From: Nemertoderma westbladi
Taxonomy: Eukaryota; Xenacoelomorpha; Nemertodermatida; Nemertodermatidae
Assembly (NCBI GenBank): GCA_032718475.1
Contig: JAUCBJ010001670.1
Span: forward strand, 1 to 40,762
Direction: 5' to 3'
Length of the DNA: 40,762 nucleotides
In this document: positions 18,695 to 28,812 of the stretch, in pieces
Layout of the letters: every line of letters starts with the position of its first letter
Numbering within the stretch: position 1 is the stretch's first letter
Made by a program: the position numbers and the translations under genes
The notes under the pieces: model-generated
Seen by the model: the letters and a program-made list of their open reading frames with translations, nothing else
Told to the model about the DNA's origin: nothing
Database searches by the model: none

Positions 18695-19536
18695 TCAGAC
18701 ATTTCTGACTCTAGCGGTATAGTGAGAACTGAAGATGGATTAGGGTCTCCATCCCCACAAAGACACAGCCTATGGATGAATAGTACATACGTACATCGGC
18801 CAAGTTTCATCTTGAATAACGGATAACGAAATGAGAGACGGATCTCACTTTCAGAAATTTCGTCGTATAGCGGCAGACCGATTAAATCTCCCCCCCCCCC
18901 CCCCCCCCCCCACAAAGACGCAGCATGTGGTCCAGAATATATGGCAAGATTCAGCTTAAACTGATTAAAATCAATGAGACGGGAGAATCTATTCACTTTC
19001 AGGCATAAAGTAGTCCTATAGCGGGTGACTGTTGAACTGATTTTCAACAAAACAAATTTTCAACTTGGCAGCTTTAAATTCGACAAAGTTATAAGCATGT
19101 CAATATCATAACGACGACAACGATTTCACTTTCAGACATTTGGCCCTCTAGCGGCAGACTGGAGAACTGCAGATGGATTCGCCTCCTTTGAAAGTCACAG
19201 CTAATGGTCTAATACATATCTGCCAAGTTTCAGCTTAAACGGATTAAAAGCAAAGAAATGGGAGGGCATTTAATGTTTAGACATGTGGCCCTCTAGCGGG
19301 AGACCATTGCACTGATGGTGTCTGAAAGTCTCTCAAAAATCTCAACTTTTGCTCATATTGATACCTACAAATTTTCAAATTGGCAGCTTTAAATCCGACA
19401 AAGTTATTAGCATGTCAAAATCGTAACGACGACGACGACAACGACGACGACGACGACAACTATTTGCACAAATTGACCCACCCCCTAACAGTGTCAATTC
19501 GCTAAGGCTCCGCCAACTTCGTGGCTCGCCCCACAA
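18695..19536 (-). repeat. Degenerate ~145-bp repeat block ending in GAGCCACGAAG motif
   Basis: A TAGCGG-centred module recurs five times (about 18711, 18867, 19016, 19147, 19291), spacing 131-156 bp. Shared parts are CACTTTCAGACAT, CTCTAGCGGCAGAC and CCAAGTTTCAGCTTAAAC. A longer module (TTGGCAGCTTTAAAT...CATGTCAA) recurs at 19065 and 19380. The block includes C22 (18890-18911) and an ACG triplet tract (about 19428-19459). On the minus strand it begins with GTGGGGCGAGCCACGAAG (19519-19536). A related head is at 27127, in opposite orientation. Confidence 0.7.
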
Positions 19537-20199
19537 TGGTGCAATAACTACTGTAGGAAATACAATACAGTAAGAACAATGTATCCGGTTGGTTTGTGTG
19601 GGCGATTATTGGATTGGGGGGTTTGGCAACAGTACTCGCAGCTGAGAATAACTGACATTTTGTGCGTACAAGGTGAAGGTGTTAATATAAGATCGGTCAG
19701 ATGTTTAATTGCCAACATCGTGGCGTATTTAATGTCGTGGTTTTTGATATAGAGTTTATTCTTAGGTGCATTTCTACATTAAATGTCACCTCTGTATCTT
19801 ACCCTAAATTACTTTATTGTGCATTATTGGTGTTACGCTATTCGCACCTTATGTGCAGTAACTTATGCTTCCGGGGTCTACTACATATCCTCGACCGGCC
19901 ACGGGTTGACCGACAGCATGTTCCCTGAACGAAACCGGAAGTCTAGTGGGAAGGGTGGTAGATATTCTACCAGAGAAGCACATCTAAGGATCGGATAAGG
20001 GTCTTTCGATATTCTCACCCCCATATGACGAAGGATATCCCTTCAGTGACTTTTACTGGAGGAGTTCATCTTGGGCATTTCGGTAGCAGGTAGGTATAGG
20101 CCAGACTCACCAGGTAAGTGAGTAGAAACGTTCGGCATCTAATCGGAACCACTTAAGAATTACCCCTGAGTTTGTCTTGATTTTAACGTCGCATAAAGT
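19537..20199. other. Unassigned noncoding stretch
   Basis: No domain, splice pattern or repeat recognised. Frames of 71-75 codons near 19701-19998 lack support. Confidence 0.4.
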
Positions 20200-20516
20200 T
20201 CGGACGTCTATTTATTTATTATTGCTTTTAGAAATCGGAAAATCCTGTGATTTAAAGCAATTTTATTTTTAAAATATAATAATCAAACATTAATTGAAAA
20301 CACAAACTCGAACAGACAATACAAGTTACAAAATAAGTATCCAAGACGCATAAAATTAAAAGGCACATTATAAATATATACAAATTTATATACAATGAAA
20401 ATAAACTAAAAAAAATAAATTTAGTAGAAAAACCTTATGTTACTTCATATTATGAAACATAAATGATTATGATTTTAATATTACATAATAATAAATTAGT
20501 ATTGTGAATGGAAGTT
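20200..20516 (-). other. Probable 3' UTR of minus-strand host gene
   Basis: AT-rich sequence after the stop codon of the exon at 20517-20713. Minus-strand AATAAA motifs lie at about 20213-20221 and 20264 (plus-strand TTTATT), 250-300 bases past the stop. Short ACTTCATATTATGAAACAT here resembles 6200-6220. Confidence 0.45.
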
Positions 20517-20713
20517 CTAGAAGTCTTCGCTATCGTTCATTGTGAGAGTTATTGGTTCCGATATGCTATCCTCCCAACTGTCGCCTCCACCTTGGCGAAG
20601 CGAATTGGGTTTCCGTATCAGCGAATCCGTTACGACGATATCGCGGTTGGAACGCGCAACTCCCGGTTCTTTAAGGGTTACCTTCTTAGCTCGATTCCGA
20701 GATAGTTGTCTGT
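20517..20713 (-). CDS. Terminal coding exon of an unidentified host gene
   Basis: On the minus strand a good acceptor (pyrimidine tract, then GTTACAG) is followed by one base completing a split codon and 62 codons ending in TAG (20517-20519). The peptide is hydrophilic and protein-like: RNRAKKVTLKEPGVARSNRD near the start, EDSISEPITLTMNDSEDF at the end. Codon use is diverse, unlike the flanking AT-rich DNA. The rest of the gene would lie upstream on the minus strand, beyond the satellite array, but no other exon was found up to the window edge. Family not recognised. An acidic C-terminal tail is the only visible feature. The exon call rests on open frame, acceptor and poly(A) signals. Confidence 0.6.
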
Positions 20714-20723
20714 AACAGAGGAG

Positions 20724-23700
20724 ATGGGAGGAACGTACATATAAGTTGGAATGTGAGGAACGGATAGTAAGATGGAATGGGAGGAACGGACAGTAAGTTG
20801 GAATGGGAGGAACGGATTGTAAGTTGGAATGGGAGGAACGGATTGTAAGTTGGAATGGGAGGAACGGATAGTAAGTTGGATTGGGAGGAACGGATAGTAA
20901 GTTGGAATGGAGGAACGGATAGTAAGTTGGAAGGGGAGGAACGGATAGTAAGTTGGAATGGGAGGAACGGATAGTAAGTTGGAATGGGAGGAGGAACGGA
21001 TAGTAAGTTGGAATGGGAGGAACGGATAGTAAGGTGGAATGGGAGGAACGAATAGTAAGTTGGAATGGGAGGAACGGATAGTAAGTTGGATTGGGAGGAG
21101 GAACGGATAGTAAGTTGGAATTGGAGGAACGGATAGTAAGTTGGAATGGGAGGAACGGATAGAAGTTGGATTGGGGGAACGGATAGTAAGTTGGAATGGG
21201 AGGAGGAACGGATTGGAATTGGAGGAACTGATAGTAAGTTGGATTGGGAGGAACGGATAGTAAGTTGGATTGGGAGGAGGAACGGATAGTAAGTTTGAAT
21301 GGGAGGAACGGATAGTAAGTTGGAATTGGAGGAACTGATAGTAAGTTAGAATGGGAGGAACTGATAGTAAGTTTGAATGGGAAGAACGGATAGTAAGTGG
21401 TATTGGGAGGAGGAACGGATATAAAGTTGGAATGGGAAGAACGGATAGTAAGATGGAATGGGAGGAGGAACGGTTAGTAAGTTGGATTGGGAGGAGGAAC
21501 GGATAGTAAGTTGGAATGGGAGGAACGGATAGTAAGTTGGAATGGGAGGAACGGATAGTAAGTTGGAATGGGAGGGGCGGATAGTAAGTTGGATTGGGAG
21601 GAACGGATAGTAAGTTGGAATGGGAGCAGCGGATAGTAAGTTGGAATGCGAGGAACGGATAGATTGGGAGGAGGGACGGATAGTTAGTTGGATTGGGAGG
21701 AGGAACGGATAGTAAGTTGGAATGGGAGGATGAACGGATAGTAAGTTGGAATGGAAGGAGGAACGGATAGTAAGTTGGAATTGGAGGAACGGATATTAAG
21801 TTGGATTGGGAGGAGGAACAGATAGTAAGTTGGAATGGGAGGATGAACGGATAGTAAGTTGGAATGGAAGGAGGAACGGATAGTAAGTTGGAATTGGAGG
21901 AACGGATATTAAGTTGGATTGGGAGGATGAACGAATAGTAAGTTGGAATTGGAGGAACGGATATTAAGTTGGATTGGGAGGAGGAACGGATAGTAAGTTG
22001 GAATGGGAGGAACGGATAGTAAGTTGGATTGGGAGGAGGAACGGATAGTCAGTTGGATCGGGAGGAGGAACGAATAGTAAGTTGGAATTGGAGGAACGGA
22101 TATTAAGTTGGATTGGGAGGAGGAACGGATAGTAAGTTGGAATGGAAGGAACGGATAGTAAGTTGGATTGGGAGGAGGAACGGATAGTAAGTTGGAATGG
22201 GAGGATGAACGGATAGTAAGTTGGAATGGAAGGAGGAACGGATAGTAAGTTGGAATTGGAGGAACGGATATTAAGTTGGATTGGGAGGAGGAACGAATAG
22301 TAAGTTGGAATTGGAGGAACGGATATTAAGTTGGATTGGGAGGAGGAACGAATAGTAAGTTGGAATTGGAGGAACGGATATTAAGTTGGAATGGGAGGAA
22401 CGGATAGTAAGTTGGAATGGGAGGAACGGATAGTAAGTTGGATTGGGAGGAGGAACGGATAGTAAGTTGGATCGGGAGGAGGAACGAATAGTAAGTTGGA
22501 ATTGGAGGAACGGATATTAAGTTGGATTGGGAGGAGGAACGGATAGTAAGTTGGAATGGAAGGAACGGATAGTAAGTTGGATTGGGAGGAGGAACGGATA
22601 GTAAGTTGGATCGGGAGGAAGAACGAATAGTAAGTTGGAATTGGAGGAACGGATATTAAGTTGTATTGGGAGGAGGAACGGATAGTAAGTTGGAATGGGA
22701 GGAACGGATAGTAAGTTGGATTGGGAGGAGGAACGGATAGTAAGTTGGATCGGGAGGAGGAACGAATAGTAAGTTGGAATTGGAGGAACGGATATTAAGT
22801 TGGATTGGGAGGAGGAACGGATAGTAAGTTGGATTGGGAGGAGGAACGGATAGTAAGTTGGATCGGGAGGGGGAACGAATAGTAAGTTGGAATTGGAGGA
22901 ACGGATATTAAGTTGGATTGGGAGGAGGAACGGATAGTAAGTTGGAATTGGAGGAACGGATATTAAGTTGGATTGGGAGGAACGGATAGTAAGTTGGAAT
23001 TGGAGGAACGGATATTAAGTTGGATTGGGAGGAGGAACGAATAGTAAGTTGGAATGGGAGGAACGGATAGTAAGTTGGATTGGGATGAGGAATGGATAGT
23101 AAGTTGGAATGGGAGGAACGGATATTAAGTTGGATTGGGAGGAGGAACGGATAGTAAGTTGGATCGGGAGGAGGAACGAATAGTAAGTTGGAATTGGAGG
23201 AACGGATATTAAGTTGGAATGGGAGGAACGGATAGTAAGTTGGAATGGGAGGAACGGATAGTAAGTTGGATTGGGATGAGGAATGGATAGTAAGTTGGAA
23301 TGGGAGGAACGGATATTAAGTTGGATTGGGAGGAGGAACGGATAGTAAGTTGGATCGGGAGGAGGAACGAATAGTAAGTTGGAATTGGAGGAACGGATAT
23401 TAAGTTGGAATGGGAGGAACGGATAGTAAGTTGGAATGGGAGGAACGGATATTAAGTTGGATTGGGAGGAGGAACGAATAGTAAGTTGGAATTGGAGGAA
23501 CGGATATTAAGTTGGAATGGGAGGAACGGATAGTAAGTTGGAATGGGAGGAACGGATAGTAAGTTGGATTGGGAGGAGGAACGGATAGTAAGTTGGATCG
23601 GGAGGAGGAACGAATAGTAAGTTGGAATTGGAGGAACGGATATTAAGTTGGAATGGAAGGAACGGATAGTAAGTTGGATTGGGAGGAGGAACGGATAGTA

Positions 23701-26210
23701 AGTTGGATCGGGAGGAGGAACGAATAGTAAGTTGGAATTGGAGGAACGGATATTAAGTTGTATTGGGAGGAGGAACGGATAGTAAGTTGGAATGGGAGGA
23801 ACGGATAGTAAGTTGGATTGGGAGGAGGAACGGATAGTAAGTTGGATCGGGAGGAGGAACGAATAGTAAGTTGGAATTGGAGGAACGGATATTAAGTTGG
23901 ATTGGGAGGAGGAACGGATAGTAAGTTGGATTGGGAGGAGGAACGGATAGTAAGTTGGATCGGGAGGGGGAACGAATAGTAAGTTGGAATTGGAGGAACG
24001 GATATTAAGTTGGATTGGGAGGAGGAACGGATAGTAAGTTGGAATTGGAGGAACGGATATTAAGTTGGATTGGGAGGAACGGATAGTAAGTTGGAATTGG
24101 AGGAACGGATATTAAGTTGGATTGGGAGGAGGAACGAATAGTAAGTTGGAATGGGAGGAACGGATAGTAAGTTGGATTGGGATGAGGAATGGATAGTAAG
24201 TTGGAATGGGAGGAACGGATATTAAGTTGGATTGGGAGGAGGAACGGATAGTAAGTTGGATCGGGAGGAGGAACGAATAGTAAGTTGGAATTGGAGGAAC
24301 GGATATTAAGTTGGATTGCGAGGAGGAACGGATAGTAAGTTGGAATTGGAGGAACGGATAGTAAGTTGGATTGGGAGGAGGAACGGATAGTAAGTTGGAA
24401 TGGGAGGAACGGATAGTAACTTGGATTGGGAGGAGGAACGGATAGTAAGTTGGATCGGGAGGAGGAACGAATAGTAAGTTGGAATTGGAGGAACGGATAT
24501 TAAGTTGGATTGGGAGGAGGAACGGATAGTAAGTTGGAATTGGAGGAACGGATAGTAAGTTGGATTGGGATGAGGAATGGATAGTAAGTTGGATTGGGAG
24601 GAGGAACGGATAGTAAGTTGGATTGGGAGGAGGAACGGATAGTAAGTTGGAATGGGAGGAACGGATAGTAAGTTGGATTGGGAGGAGGAACGGATAGTAA
24701 GTTGGAATGGGAGGAACGGATAGTAAGTTGGATTGGGAGGAGGAACGGATAGTAAGTTGGATTGGGAGGAGGAACGAATAGTAAGTTGGAATTGGAGGAA
24801 CGGATAGTAAGTTGGATTGGGAGGAGGAACGGATAGTAAGTTGGAATTGGAGGAACTGATAGTAAGTTGGATTGGGAGGAGGAACGGATAGTAAGTTGGA
24901 TTGGGAGGAGGAACGGATAGTAAGTTGGAATTGGAGGAACGGATAGTAAGTTAGAATGGGAGGAACGGATAGTAAGTTGGATTGGGAGGAGGAACGGATA
25001 GTAAGTTGGATTGGGAGGAGGAACCGATAGTAAGTTAGAATGGGAGGAACGGATAGTAAGTTAGAATGGGAGGAACGGATAGTAAGTTGGATTGGGAGGA
25101 GGAACGGATAGTAAGTTGGATTGGGAGGAGGAACCGATAGTAAGTTGGAATTGGAGGAACTGATAGTAAATTGGAATGGGAGGAACTGATAGTAAGTTGG
25201 ATTGGGAGGAGGAACGGATAGTAAGTTAGAATGGGAGGAACGGATAGTAAGTTAGAATGGGAGGAACGGATAGTAAGTTAGAATGGGAGGAACGGATAGT
25301 AAGTTGGATTGGGAGGAGGAACGGATAGTAAGTTGGATTGGGAGGAGGAACGGATAGTAAGTTAGAATGGGAGGAACGGATAGTAAGTTAGAATGGGAGG
25401 AACGGATAGTAAGTTGGATTGGGAGGAGGAACGGATAGTAAGTTGGATTGGGAGGAGGAACCGATAGTAAGTTGGAATTGGAGGAACTGATAGTAAATTG
25501 GAATGGGAGGAACTGATAGTAAGTTGGATTGGGAGGAGGAACGGATAGTAAGTTAGAATGGGAGGAACGGATAGTAAGTTAGAATGGGAGGAACGGATAG
25601 TAAGTTGGAATGGGAGGAACGGATAGTAAGTTAGAATGGGAGGAACGGATAGTAAGTTAGAATGGGAGGAACAGATAGTAAGTTAGAATGAGAGGAACGG
25701 ATAGTAAGGGATTGGGAGGAGGAACGGATAGTAAGTTGGATTGGGAGGAGGAACGGATAGTAAGTTAGAATGGAAGGAACGGATAGTAAGTTGGATCGGG
25801 AGGAGGAACGGATAGTAAGTTGGATTGGGAGGAGGAACGGATAGTAAGTTGGAATTGGAGGAACTGATAGTAAATTGGAATGGGAGGAACTGATAGTAAG
25901 TTAGAATGGGAGGAACAGATAGTAAGTTAGAATGAGAGGAACGGATAGTAAGTTAGAATGGGAGGAACGGATAGCAAGTTGGAATGGGATGAACGGAAGT
26001 TGGAATGGGAGGAACGGATAGTAAGTTAGAATGGGAGGAACGGATAGCAAGTTGGAATGGGATGAACGGAAGTTGGAATGGGAGGAACGGATAGTAAGTT
26101 GGATTGGGAGGAACGAATAGTAAGTTGGAATGTGAGGAACGGATAGATTGGGAGGAGTAACGGATAGAAGTTGGAATGGGAGGAACGGATAGTAAGTTGG
26201 AATGGGGTCA
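20724..26210 (+). repeat. 5.5-kb satellite of 26/29-bp monomers
   Basis: About 200 head-to-tail monomers. The basic unit is GGATAGTAAGTT followed by GGAATGGGAGGAAC (26 bp); a 29-bp form has an extra GAG (GGGAGGAGGAAC). Variants GGATATTAAGTT, GAATAGTAAGTT, GGATCGGGAGG and GGAATTGGAGG follow each other in fixed order in the middle, giving higher-order repeats. The block 22545-23213 recurs at about 23642-24310, offset 1097 bp. Edges are more irregular and include truncated units (GGATAGATTGGGAGG near 21658 and 26141). The plus strand is roughly three-quarters purine. There is no coding function. Confidence 0.95.
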
Positions 26211-26885
26211 GTCCATATCAAAACGACCAATGTTAAAAACCACTATGTCTTGGATCAGTCTAATTTTTGGAGAGATTGATGATGGGTTTAAGATATGAAG
26301 AACAAAAAAAACATTTCTCAGAAATATTGAGTAGAAGTCAAGATATGACTATTTGAAAAATCCAAGTTTTCGCATGACCGCACACATTCGCGACATTATT
26401 TTTTACGCCCTAATTTTAAAAAATCCAATTCAAATTGCTCTGTATGGGGTGTAAATTTTGTTATGGGGGTAATTTTCTGTGCTGAATCCGAAAATGTCAT
26501 CAAAAATTTGAATTTTTAATGTTTTCTTGTGATATATTTTAAATTTCATTTTGTCCGCGACTGAAAAATTAAGGGTTTTCAGGGACATAAAAACATGTGT
26601 GGCACTGTCACTTAGGTGATGAAACTTTGTATGCTAAACCACAACACTATTGTATTCGAAATTCTAAAACAAAATCTATGGGTATTTGACAACTTTATTA
26701 TAATATTTGTGTTCAAATATTTGTCTAAAAAAGTAACCGGGCGGTTAAATATGAAATGGTGATATCAACTGTAAAAAGAAAAAAATAAAATATGAGCTGT
26801 ATTAATCTGTGCTAGCAATTACAGTTGGATCAAATTAATAAATAAGAAAAAAATAGGTACAAAATAGGCAAAAAAATAACTTGGT
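26211..26885. other. AT-rich noncoding stretch after the satellite
   Basis: Starts GTCAGTCCATATCAAAACGACC directly at the end of the array, possibly the terminus of a mobile element. No matching inverted end was found. No gene seen. Confidence 0.4.
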
Positions 26886-27131
26886 TTCTCCAAATTTTGC
26901 GAACTACGACCAAAGTGGTGTATTACAGTTTCAGATTATGGAGCACACAGTACCTGTGTTTGCCAAATACATCAGAACATGAAACTGGTGTGTGAAGCAC
27001 TTCCTTCCAATGTTTCGTATAAGGATTGTTTCAATAAAGCTGTTTGCGAACTAGACAATCGAGACTGTATGCTTCACAAATGCCAAAATTGACCGGGTCT
27101 CCCTTCCCTTGTTTCTGCTCTTGAGCATGTG
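26886..27131 (+). pseudogene. Cys/His-rich coding remnant (LRPKWC...CVC...HQN...CML type)
   Basis: One frame reads FSKFCELRPKWC, then HSTCVCQIHQNMKLVCEA, then CELDNRDCMLHKCQN, followed by a TGA at 27090 where a Cys codon would fit the CxxC-P-G pattern, and PGLPSLVSALEHV after it. I recall this order of Cys/His motifs from uncharacterised, repeat-associated invertebrate proteins, but I cannot name the family. There is no start codon and no upstream continuation, so it is a fragment or a lone exon. Confidence 0.5.
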
Positions 27132-27345
27132 GGGCGAGCCACGAAGTGAGTGAGCCTTAGCGTAGTGGTACCATTAATCAACCTGTCGTTCTGTCGTTCT
27201 GTCGTGTTCAATTTTAAACGTTAATAACTCGGCCAATCTTTGATGAAATCTATCCAAACTTGGTACACATGTTGTTTGGCAAAAGTTTAGAAATTTTCCA
27301 AGTAGAATTTCCGTGTGGCCTTCGAGAAGCTAAGATAATAGCAGT
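27127..27345 (+). repeat. GAGCCACGAAG repeat, copy 2 (plus orientation)
   Basis: GTGGGGCGAGCCACGAAG then GAGCCTTAGCG, followed by TCGTTCTGTCGT triplet-like sequence and GTTAATAACTCGGCCAATC. The order resembles the minus-strand block at 18695-19536, which faces the other way. Noncoding. Confidence 0.55.
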
Positions 27346-28812
27346 TAATTAGTTAATTAAGTTGATTACGGTAAAAACACCATTTTCAACCTGCCTTTTA
27401 AAGGAAATTAATTGTTTTACAGTATAAGACTTCAATAATTATACTTAAAAAATATACAGATGTAATCCGCATACTCCATTCTATTATAGTTTTTAATTAG
27501 TTCAAGTGATTTGCTTTAATAATCGTGTCTTTAATTGATCTAAAGTAATTAAACCGGCATAAAAAATGTATTCTCATTAAATACTGCTCATTTATTGGTT
27601 AACATCCAAGTTGGCTTGATTCCCAGCAACACTTGAGGTATTCAGTCAGCCTTGCTTGTAAGAGGCAGACTGCTGCTGCTGCTAGTAGCCATCCATTCAC
27701 TCACTCTCCATTGAACTGGCTGATTGGAGGTGTGTGTGTATCGGGTTCAATGACATTAATATTATTACTAAAGTAACGTCGGGATGTTAATATTCACTGG
27801 AGCTATGAGTCTCTCTGGTTAGTTGAATGAATGAAATAAATAATTGTTTTACTGTTCCGAATATCAATGTTTATTTCTGTAGGCCAACTTACTGTATTAT
27901 TATTTAATCTAAATGTACATAATAGTTTAAATAAATTATTTCACAATTTCATTCCAATTCATACTGCTTACGCAACCATGCTAATTAGGTATATTAAATG
28001 GCAGGATTGTTTTTAATTAAAATTTTTACAGAGCAAACAAGTATATTGTATTTAACTGAAAGTTAATTTATTTCGGTAAGTAGGCCTTGCGGTTTGTTAG
28101 TTTAGTTAGTATAATAAGTATCAAATATATTACGTGCTGCTGTACAGTAAACGCGGCTTTGCGTTATTGAATTACAGAATTGGCGGTACAAAGTACGTTA
28201 ATAGGGATCAGGCATATTGCATTTATATAATTGTTGTTGTAAATGTACAATAATATGCGCCACTTTTATTTTAGTAACTGCAATGTGTATTTCATTTGTA
28301 CCTGCAACCCATTAAAAAGGGCAGCTGAACATATCGCGGACAGGCTGACTATTCACCATAACAAAAAAACCCAAATCGCCGCAGTTCCACTTACAGTTCC
28401 ATATTATTCTGTTTTGCAATTCAACCCAATTTATCTGCTCTCTGCTACACGCGGTTTTATCCACGAGTTTTGTAAAGTCCCGACTTATCGGGAATGACAT
28501 GAACTTAGCGTCCGGAATATTCTGATCAGATTAAATCTACTTGGCGCTGTAATACTGCATCCCGTTGTACCAGAAGTTATTAAAACATACCGGCCCCTCA
28601 AATGCGCTTGCAGTGGGTTAGAGAACAACATATACCGCCCCAGTACAACCGCTATTTTGATAAGGTCCAATATATAATATATATATATGGTCTAACATAT
28701 GATAGTTCACTAATCAGCTAATAGGCCTATTAATTCGTGAGATTTCAATTTATAAATAAAACTAATATACGAGCTCATATGAGCTCAATTGATTGATTGA
28801 TTGAAGGTATGA
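27346..28812. other. Unassigned AT-rich stretch
   Basis: Simple-sequence spots only: CTG repeats near 27671, TA repeats near 28672-28687, ATTG repeats near 28790. Short frames near 28243-28500 on both strands lack support. No host exon could be confirmed. Confidence 0.4.

Noticed and set aside
20508-20705. Plus-strand 65-codon frame
   Set aside because: Complement of the minus-strand terminal exon, which has an acceptor, stop and poly(A) signals.
20724-26210. CRISPR-like appearance of 26/29-bp repeats
   Set aside because: Monomers are directly adjacent with no unique spacers, in animal DNA.
25901-26230. 109-codon minus-strand frame of SFLPFQL-like repeats
   Set aside because: Translation of the satellite array; periodic and explained by the monomer.
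28243-28500. Possible host exons on either strand near a GTAAGT at 28383-28388
   Set aside because: No convincing acceptor, frame continuity or link to the exon at 20517-20713.
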